Made by a program: the position numbers and the translations under genes. From Streptomyces ferrugineus (GTDB taxonomy: Bacteria > Actinomycetota > Actinomycetes > Streptomycetales > Streptomycetaceae), in the NCBI RefSeq assembly GCF_015160855.1, contig NZ_CP063373.1:868001-932000 (forward strand): a stretch of DNA of 64,000 nucleotides, in the 5' to 3' direction. Under the pieces are notes generated by a model that had not been told where the DNA came from, did no database searches, and saw only the letters and a list, made by a program, of their open reading frames with translations. Below, piece after piece: positions 58,024 through 64,000 of this stretch (positions are counted from its first letter, which is position 1; each line of letters begins with the position of its first letter).

Positions 58024-58157
58024 CTGCGGCGCGGTAATCGAATCGCAATCAAAAACCCCTCAACGGAACCCCGGCCCCGTAGACGTCATCTTCCCCTCCG
58101 AGGTGCGAAGCTCTCGTACCAGGCATCAGGTACAAACCTCTACGGGTCGGGGCATTC

Positions 58158-59750
58158 ATGGCTGTCCAGCACGCTCAGGTCGCCGTCGTCGTCATCGGGT
58201 ACGACGACGTCGCCCATGTGGCGGACGCGGTTCGGTCGGCGCTCGCGCAGGGGCCGGCCGTCCATGAGGTGATCGCGGTCGACGACTGCTCGTCGGACGG
58301 CAGCGCGGAGCTGCTGAAGCGGATGGCCGCCGACGAACCCCGCCTGAAGGTGCTCCGGCGCCCCACCAACAGCGGCGGCTGCGGCACCCCGCGCAACGAC
58401 GGGCTGAACGCCGCGACCTCGCCCTATGTCATGTTCCTGGACAGCGACGACGTGCTCCCGCTCGGCGCCGTCGACACGCTGCTGGACGCGGCCGTGCGGC
58501 ACGACGCGCCGGTCGCGGCCGGGCTGTGCCTGCGCAAGGAGCTGCCGTCCGGGCGCGAGACGCCGTGGCAGCACGAGCTGTACGCCGGGCGCGCACTGGT
58601 CGACCACCCCGCCCGGCGGGTACGCCTGGTGCGCGACACGCTCAGCGTCAACAAGCTCTACCGCACCGACTTCCTGCGCGGGCACGGCATCCGCTTCCCC
58701 GAGGGCCGCTTCCCCTACGAGGACTTCGTCTTCACCGCGCGCGTGCTGGCCGCCGCCCCGAGCATCGCGCTCGTCCCGGAGCCGGTGTACATCTGGCACG
58801 TACGCCGGTCGGCGGCCCGGCTGTCCATCTCCCTCGACCGCGCGAACATCGCCAACTGGCAGGCCCGGATCGACGCCGACCAGCTCTCGTACGACATCCT
58901 GCTGGGCGCCGGCGAGAAGCGGCTGGCGCAGGCGACGCGGGCCCGCTTCCTCGACCACTCGCTGCGGATGTACGCGCGCGAGCTGCATCTGCGCGGCGCG
59001 GAGTACCGGCGTGAGTGGTGGACCGTCACACGCGCGTACCTGGCCTCCTTCGACGAGGCCGACTTCGCGTCGGGGCCCGCGCCCGGCCGGGTCGTCGCCC
59101 GGGTGGTCCTCGCCTCCGAGGAGCCGTGCGACCTGGGCCGGCTCAAGGAGTTCGCGGCCCGCCCGGCCCGGCTGAACCCGCCGTACGCGCGCGCGGACGA
59201 CGGCTCCCCGATCTGGTCGGCGCGGCTGCCCCAGGTAGAGCTGGACCACCTCCTGGTCCGCCCGGCGCACCTGCTGCCGGCCGCCGTCGACGCCGCACTG
59301 CGGCCACGCGTGCGCGGGACGGTGCTGCGGCTGCGCCTGCACGAGATGTACGGGCGGATGGCGCAGGCGGGACCGGAGGCCGTCGAGGCCCAGTTCGTGG
59401 AGCGGGACGACGGCCGGCTGGGATTCTCCGGTACGGCGTCCCTCACGGCCCACCCGGACTCCGACACCTGGTCCGCCGAGTTCCCGCTGGACCTGGCGGC
59501 GCTGGGCCGCGGCACCTGGGACCTGAAGCTCCGGCTGTGCTTCAAGGACGGCACCCACCGGGAGATCACCGCGCACGCCGTCGCGGGCGCCGGGCTGCTG
59601 AGCCGGCGCGCCCTGCCGAGCCTGCGGCACGCCGTGCTGCTGGTGCAGCCGTACGCCACCCACTCGGGGGCCCTCGCGGTGCGGCTCGCGCCCGGTCTGA
59701 GCGGGGTGACGGACGTCGTACGCCGTCGCCTGAAGCGCTTCTTCCGCTGA
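58158..59750 (+). CDS. Family 2 glycosyltransferase (cell-wall polymer)
   Basis: 530 residues. N-terminal GT-A domain (~1-240): VAVVVIGYDDVAHVADAVRS, VIAVDDCSSDGSAELLKRM, MFLDSDDVLPLGAVDTLLD with DxD-like DSDD, and EDFVFTARVLAAAPS. A ~280-residue C-terminal region of mixed helices and beta sandwich (like the extra domains of TagF-type and teichoic-acid glycosyltransferases) ends in RRRLKRFFR, a basic, membrane-associating tail. Probably adds sugars to a wall polymer. First gene of the block with galE, GT4 and TagF. Confidence 0.88.
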   Translation: MAVQHAQVAVVVIGYDDVAHVADAVRSALAQGPAVHEVIAVDDCSSDGSAELLKRMAADEPRLKVLRRPTNSGGCGTPRNDGLNAATSPYVMFLDSDDVLPLGAVDTLLDAAVRHDAPVAAGLCLRKELPSGRETPWQHELYAGRALVDHPARRVRLVRDTLSVNKLYRTDFLRGHGIRFPEGRFPYEDFVFTARVLAAAPSIALVPEPVYIWHVRRSAARLSISLDRANIANWQARIDADQLSYDILLGAGEKRLAQATRARFLDHSLRMYARELHLRGAEYRREWWTVTRAYLASFDEADFASGPAPGRVVARVVLASEEPCDLGRLKEFAARPARLNPPYARADDGSPIWSARLPQVELDHLLVRPAHLLPAAVDAALRPRVRGTVLRLRLHEMYGRMAQAGPEAVEAQFVERDDGRLGFSGTASLTAHPDSDTWSAEFPLDLAALGRGTWDLKLRLCFKDGTHREITAHAVAGAGLLSRRALPSLRHAVLLVQPYATHSGALAVRLAPGLSGVTDVVRRRLKRFFR

Positions 59751-59779
59751 TACGTGACTCTTTCGATGAAGGGCTGTAC

Positions 59780-60751
59780 ATGACCTGGCTGATCACCGGT
59801 GGCGCCGGCTACATCGGGGCGCACGTCGTGCGCGCGATGCTGGACGCGGGCGAACGAGCCGTCGTCTACGACGACTTGTCCACGGGGATCGCCGAGCGGG
59901 TACCCGACGGCGTACCGCTGGTCGTCGGCTCCACGCTGGACGGTGAGCGGCTCGGGCGCGTCATCCGGGACCACGGCATCACCGGCGTCGTCCACCTCGC
60001 GGCGAAGAAGCAGGTCGGCGAGTCCGTCGAGCTCCCCCTGCACTACTACCGGGAGAACGTCGAGGGCCTGCGCGTCCTCCTGGAGGCCGTGACGGCGGCG
60101 CAGGTGCGGTCCTTCGTCTTCTCGTCCTCGGCGGCGGTCTACGGCATGCCGGACGTCGACCTCGTCACGGAGGAGACGCCGTGCCTGCCGATGTCGCCGT
60201 ACGGCGAGACCAAGCTGGCCGGCGAGTGGCTGGTCCGCGCCACCGGCCGGGCCACCGGTCTGTCCACGGCCTCGCTCCGCTACTTCAACGTGGCCGGCGC
60301 GGCCACCCCCGAACTCGCCGACACCGGCGTCTTCAACCTCGTCCCCATGGTCTTCGAGAAGCTGACGGACAACGCGCCCCCGCGCGTCTTCGGGGCCGAC
60401 TACCCGACCCCCGACGGCACCTGCGTCCGCGACTACATCCACGTCGTCGACCTGGCGGAGGCCCACGTGGCGACCGCGCGGCGGCTGAGCGCGGTGCCGG
60501 GCACGGACCTCACCCTCAACATCGGGCGCGGGGAGGGCGTCTCGGTGCGCGAGATGATCGACCGGATCAACACGCTCACCGGCCACGCCCTGCCCCCCGA
60601 GGTCGTGGACCGGCGGCCGGGCGACCCCGCCAGGGTCGTCGCCTCGGCCGACCGCATCGCGGCGGAGCTGGGCTGGAAGGCGCGGTACGGGGTGGACGAC
60701 ATGATCTCGTCCGCCTGGGCGGGCTGGACCTCGAACCACCCCGTGGAGTGA
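59780..60751 (+). CDS. galE: UDP-glucose 4-epimerase
   Basis: 323 residues from the ATG at 59780, after GAAGGG. Rossmann motif TWLITGGAGYIGAHVVRAML (~2-21), HLAAKKQVGESVELPLHYY, SSSAAVYGMP (catalytic Ser/Thr), YGETK (Tyr/Lys, ~145-150), and SLRYFNVAGAATPEL. Interconverts UDP-glucose and UDP-galactose, supplying galactose for the adjacent glycosyltransferases. The larger overlapping frame upstream is a shadow of the GT2 gene. Convergent with the GT4 gene. Confidence 0.9.
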   Translation: MTWLITGGAGYIGAHVVRAMLDAGERAVVYDDLSTGIAERVPDGVPLVVGSTLDGERLGRVIRDHGITGVVHLAAKKQVGESVELPLHYYRENVEGLRVLLEAVTAAQVRSFVFSSSAAVYGMPDVDLVTEETPCLPMSPYGETKLAGEWLVRATGRATGLSTASLRYFNVAGAATPELADTGVFNLVPMVFEKLTDNAPPRVFGADYPTPDGTCVRDYIHVVDLAEAHVATARRLSAVPGTDLTLNIGRGEGVSVREMIDRINTLTGHALPPEVVDRRPGDPARVVASADRIAAELGWKARYGVDDMISSAWAGWTSNHPVE

Positions 60752-60772
60752 GAGGGCCCCACTGCTGAGGCC

Positions 60773-61876
60773 CTACCTCTCCAGGAAGCCGAACAGCGCC
60801 TCCCACCGCCCCGCGATCTCCTCCGCCCCGTACCTGCGGATGTTCCGCCTCGCCGCCTCGCCCATCCGGTCCCGCAGCTCGGGGTCCGACATCAACAGGT
60901 CGAGCTTGCGGGCGAGTTCGCCGGTGTTGCCGGGCCTGGCGAGGAGGCCGTCCTCGCCGTCCTGGATGATCTCGTGGACGCCGGGGGCGCAGTCGAAGGC
61001 GGTGCAGGGGACGCCCATGGCCATGGCCTCCATGAGGGCGAGCGGGAAGCCCTCGCCCCGGGAGGACAGCGCGAACACCGAGCCGCCCCGCAACGCGCCC
61101 CGCACATCGCCGGTGCGGCCCTTCCACTGCACGGAGTCGTCGAGGCCCAGGGCGGTGCAGTGCTTGCGCAGGATCTCCTCGTCCTCGCCGGAGCCGTAGA
61201 TCCGCAGGACCCAGTCGGGGTGGCGGGGTGCCACCTCCGCCCAGGTGTCGAGGAGCATGTCGACGCCCTTCTCGTCGCTGAGCCGGCCGATGCTGATGAC
61301 GGCCCTCTCGGTGCGCGGCGAGGGCTCGTCCGGCAGCCAGGGCACGGCGTTCGGCATGAACGAAGCGTTGTTGAGGCCCGCGCCGATCCACAGGTCGGCG
61401 TCCTCGCGGGTGAGGGCGAGCATGCGGTCGACGTTCCGGTAGTGCTTGAGGACCCGCCGGAAGCGCGAGGAGCGCTTCGAGGTCTCGAAGGACTCGTGGC
61501 TCATGCCGATGACGGTCAGCCCGCCGGTGTCGGCGACGTTCACCCACTCCATCGCCCACACCTGGGTCACGATGACGACGCCGCCGGGGCGCGCGGCGCG
61601 GAAGAGGCCGGTCAGTACGGTGGCCTTCTCCCGCATGCTCGCGTCCCGCGCCCGGCCGGGGGCCGGCGGCTGGCCGGCGTACAGCCGGGTCGTGGGGTAG
61701 GGGAGTTCGCCGAGGTCGTGCGGGTCCTCGGGGGTGGTGATGCCGATGACGTGGACGCGGTGGCCGCGCTCGGTGAGGAGCCGGGCCAGCTGGTGGGACC
61801 AGCTGGTCACCCCGCCCAGTTCGTCCACGCTGTTGGAGACCAGGAAGACGTCCCGCCCCATCGTGTCCTGCGCCAC
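60773..61876 (-). CDS. Family 4 glycosyltransferase
   Basis: 367 residues from the GTG at 61876 (GGAGG 8 bases upstream); an ATG at 61861 is also possible. GT-B fold: DVFLVSNSVDELGGVTSWSH, LARLLTERGHRVHVIGITTP, NRLSDEK-like IGRLSDEKGVDMLLDTW, and the donor site SSRGEGFPLALMEAMAMG with EG(F)...E, plus GVHEIIQDGEDGLLARPG. Typical retaining GT4. Transfers a hexose or other sugar in wall-polymer synthesis. Lies 14 bases downstream of the TagF-like gene on the same strand. Confidence 0.9.
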   Translation of the reverse strand: MAQDTMGRDVFLVSNSVDELGGVTSWSHQLARLLTERGHRVHVIGITTPEDPHDLGELPYPTTRLYAGQPPAPGRARDASMREKATVLTGLFRAARPGGVVIVTQVWAMEWVNVADTGGLTVIGMSHESFETSKRSSRFRRVLKHYRNVDRMLALTREDADLWIGAGLNNASFMPNAVPWLPDEPSPRTERAVISIGRLSDEKGVDMLLDTWAEVAPRHPDWVLRIYGSGEDEEILRKHCTALGLDDSVQWKGRTGDVRGALRGGSVFALSSRGEGFPLALMEAMAMGVPCTAFDCAPGVHEIIQDGEDGLLARPGNTGELARKLDLLMSDPELRDRMGEAARRNIRRYGAEEIAGRWEALFGFLER

Positions 61877-61890
61877 TGCGCCTGCCTCCA

Positions 61891-64000
61891 CTACGCCTTC
61901 CTCCAGTCGGTGAAGAACTCCTCGACGATGCGCTGCGCGGCCGTGCCCTCGTCGTACTCGCCGAAGTCGGCCACGAACCGCTCCCGCGCGGACGCGTACT
62001 TGACGCTCTGCTCCTCCAGCGAGGACTCCCGCAGCGTGGAGTGCAGTTCGTCCGCGGTGCGGACGACCGGGCCGGGTGCCCGTTCCAGCAGGTCGAAGTA
62101 GGTGCCGCGGCCTTCGTGCACGTACTCCTCGTAGTCGTGCGGGAAGAACAGCATCGGCCGGTCCAGCAGGGCGTAGTCGAACATCACCGACGAGTAGTCC
62201 GTGATCAGGGCGTCGGCGAGGGCCAGCAGCGGGGTCACGTCGTGGTGGTCGGAGACGTCGATGACGCGGCCCCGTACGGACGGCGGCAGCACCACGTGGT
62301 TGAGGTAGTGGGCGCGGACCAGGAGGACGTACTCGTCGCCGAACTCCTCCGCGAAGCGCTCCACGTCGAAGGGCAGCGCGAAACGGCGCCCGCCCTGCTG
62401 GCGGAAGGTGGGGGCGTACAGCAGCACCTTCTTCCCGGCCGGGATGCCCAACTCGGTCGCCAGCGGCGGCCGTTCGGTCGCCCTCCGCGCCCGCACGAGC
62501 GCGTCGTTGCGCGGGTAGCCCACCCGCAGCAGCGTCTTCTCGCGCAGCCGGAAGGCCTTGGCGAGGGTGCGCACGTCGTGCTCCGAGCGGATCAGGAAGT
62601 GGTCGAAGCGGTCCAGGGTGCGCTGCTGTTCGGCCTGCTCGGCGCGGGACTTGAGCTTCCAGCCGGCCTCGTCGAAGCCCATCCGCTTGAGCGCGGAGCC
62701 GTGCCAGGTCTGGATGTAGGTGGTGCCGGGGCGCTTGGTCAGCTTCAGCGGGTAGCTCTGGTTGTCGATCCAGAACTCGGCGCGGGCCAGGGCCTTGAGG
62801 TAGGGCAGCGACCAGCGGCGCACCAGCGTGGCGTCGGCGGGGAAGCCCTGCGGGCGGCCGGTGTACGACCACACCGCCTCGAAGTCGAGGCCCTGGCGGC
62901 GCATCTCCTCGTAGATCGCCCGGGGGCTGTCGCTGTACTGCCGGCCCAGATGGCTCTCGAAGACCACCAGTCGCTTGCGTACCGGCATGCGCAGGTAGAC
63001 GTCGTGGTAGACGCGGAGCTTGGTCTCCCCGGAGGTGGCTCGTTTGCGCAGTGCCTTCGCCTTGCGGTAGCCGGCCTTGGCGAGCCGGCCGGGGGTGCCC
63101 CGCAGGCCGCGCACGACGAGGTCGTTGGCCTTCTTGCCGGGGACGAGCCGGAAGGCGAGGTGGCCGCGGGCGGAGATCTCCGGCTCGACACGGTCGGCGA
63201 CCAGCCGGGTCAGGCGCGGGCGCACCGGCACCTCGCCGGTCGCGAGGCCCGGCCGGGTGGCGGTCAGGCGGGTCGTCGTGCGCTCGCCGTCGACGTGCAG
63301 GTGGAGCCGTACGTCCCAGACGGCGTCCACGATGCCGAGCGGGCGCAGGCCCTTCGCCAGGTCCGCCGAGGCCGCCCAGGACACGTACGGGCCCTCGTGC
63401 CGCACCGTCGCCACCGGGAAGCGGAAGGTCTGGAAGCGCAGTCCCTGGCGGCGGGCGTAGAACTCCAGCTCGGCGGTGAGCCGGGCACCGGGCGCGATGG
63501 CGCCGAGGGGGTTGGTGATCCGGCCGGCGAGCCGGACGACGCCGCCCTGTCCCTCCTGCCGGTACTCCGTGAGTTCGTTGCGCGGGAACAGCTTTCCGAC
63601 CGGCCGGGTGTGGTAGCCGAGCTCGGTGACGTCCAGGACCTGGCGGGCGAAGGGGTCGTCGTCGATGTGCTCGGCGCACCAGTAGACCCGCCCGTCGCGC
63701 TCGGCGAGCGGGGCCGAGACCTTGTCGCGGTTGGTGAGCGTGTCCACGGCGGGCAGCAGGTTGTCCCAGTCGCTCATCCGCAGCAGATACGCGCAGACCG
63801 CGTGGATCGGCTCGACCTCGTCGTAGGCGGCCGGGTCGATCGACGTCAGATAGGCGCGGGCGAGGGCGGCGAACTCCTGGCGGTAGGCGGCGTCCCGGAA
63901 GGGCAGGTCGCGCAGGTGCAGCACCAGGTCGTGCTTGAGGAACTTGACGTCCTTGCGGAACTTCAGCTCCGGCAGGCTCTTGTCGGCGAGCAGCGCGTCG
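61891..64000 (-). CDS. TagF-like CDP-glycerol:polyol-phosphate transferase (5' end beyond window)
   Basis: The frame is open from 61891 to the window edge, at least 703 residues; the start is outside. The C-terminal ~400 residues are the glycerophosphotransferase domain: VVFESHLGRQYSDSPRAIYE, WIDNQSYPLKLTKRPGTTYI, QTWHGSALKRMGFDE (catalytic His), FDHFLIRSEHDVRTLAKAFR, RVGYPRNDALVRAR, KVLLYAPTFRQQGG and ITDYSSVMFDYALLDRPMLF. The visible N-terminal part ends a GT-A-like region and linker. The full protein is presumably a GT2-TagF fusion that polymerises a teichoic-acid-type chain. Heads the leftward pair with the GT4 gene. Confidence 0.92.
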   Translation of the reverse strand, partial: DALLADKSLPELKFRKDVKFLKHDLVLHLRDLPFRDAAYRQEFAALARAYLTSIDPAAYDEVEPIHAVCAYLLRMSDWDNLLPAVDTLTNRDKVSAPLAERDGRVYWCAEHIDDDPFARQVLDVTELGYHTRPVGKLFPRNELTEYRQEGQGGVVRLAGRITNPLGAIAPGARLTAELEFYARRQGLRFQTFRFPVATVRHEGPYVSWAASADLAKGLRPLGIVDAVWDVRLHLHVDGERTTTRLTATRPGLATGEVPVRPRLTRLVADRVEPEISARGHLAFRLVPGKKANDLVVRGLRGTPGRLAKAGYRKAKALRKRATSGETKLRVYHDVYLRMPVRKRLVVFESHLGRQYSDSPRAIYEEMRRQGLDFEAVWSYTGRPQGFPADATLVRRWSLPYLKALARAEFWIDNQSYPLKLTKRPGTTYIQTWHGSALKRMGFDEAGWKLKSRAEQAEQQRTLDRFDHFLIRSEHDVRTLAKAFRLREKTLLRVGYPRNDALVRARRATERPPLATELGIPAGKKVLLYAPTFRQQGGRRFALPFDVERFAEEFGDEYVLLVRAHYLNHVVLPPSVRGRVIDVSDHHDVTPLLALADALITDYSSVMFDYALLDRPMLFFPHDYEEYVHEGRGTYFDLLERAPGPVVRTADELHSTLRESSLEEQSVKYASARERFVADFGEYDEGTAAQRIVEEFFTDWRKA

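Overview
This window is high-GC actinobacterial DNA, most likely a Streptomyces chromosome. The evidence is strong G/C bias at third codon positions, frequent GTG starts, 4-base GTGA/ATGA stop-start overlaps, a SARP/NB-ARC/TPR regulator, a pyrroloquinoline-repeat Ser/Thr kinase, two copies of an intergenic repeat common in streptomycetes, and a serine-integrase element. No rRNA, tRNA or CRISPR array was seen.

Layout. 1-9.4 kb: acyl-CoA dehydrogenases, a cyclase-fold hydrolase, an SDR and a zinc alcohol dehydrogenase, then a divergent hydrolase/MarR pair and a GlxA-type regulator facing an MFS gene. 9.63-21.68 kb: a 12.04-kb integrative element inserted in codon 64 of that MFS gene. Removing it restores an in-frame 441-residue transporter and a circular junction with a near-palindromic attP centred on TT. 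The element has a leftward block of mostly small genes (zinc-finger/HNH protein, winged-helix protein, Cys-rich protein, DUF2637-type membrane protein, a 366-residue unknown, an excisionase-like HTH), a regulatory array of about 81-88-bp degenerate repeats, a rightward block (DUF6879-like protein, XRE/DUF5753-type regulator, small proteins), then a large serine integrase and a 340-residue unknown next to attR. I see no FtsK/TraB transfer ATPase and no known replication initiator in it.

22.8-27 kb: small accessory genes (lipoprotein, DUF1737, two GNATs, a GntR remnant, a membrane protein/winged-helix pair). 27-34 kb: flavin reductase, enoyl-CoA hydratase, ADP-forming acyl-CoA synthetase and two flavoprotein oxidases. 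34.5-42.9 kb: DoxX/DUF35 pair, GNATs, a secreted aminopeptidase-type hydrolase, two FMN-barrel proteins, a thiolase-like protein, an acyl-CoA dehydrogenase and a deazaflavin-type reductase. 43-49 kb: LysE exporter with a divergent AsnC regulator, a TetR regulator, a VOC protein and the PQQ-repeat kinase. 49-58 kb: enoyl-CoA hydratase, DUF35, thiolase, FadD3-like ligase, a repeat-peptide gene beside an AfsR-like regulator, and an amidohydrolase. 58-64 kb: cell-wall polymer genes (GT2, GalE, GT4, TagF-like).

The main unifying signal is a palindrome, TGACG-N3-CGTCA, in front of seven loci spread from 3.5 to 56.8 kb. All but one of the loci carry acyl-CoA, flavin or thiolase-type catabolic enzymes; the other begins with a DoxX/DUF35 pair. 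A TetR-family gene at 44.5-45.1 kb has a degenerate copy over its start codon. I infer a dispersed catabolic regulon for a CoA-activated hydrophobic acid (the FadD3-like ligase and thiolase/DUF35 proteins point towards steroid- or terpenoid-like acids, unproven).
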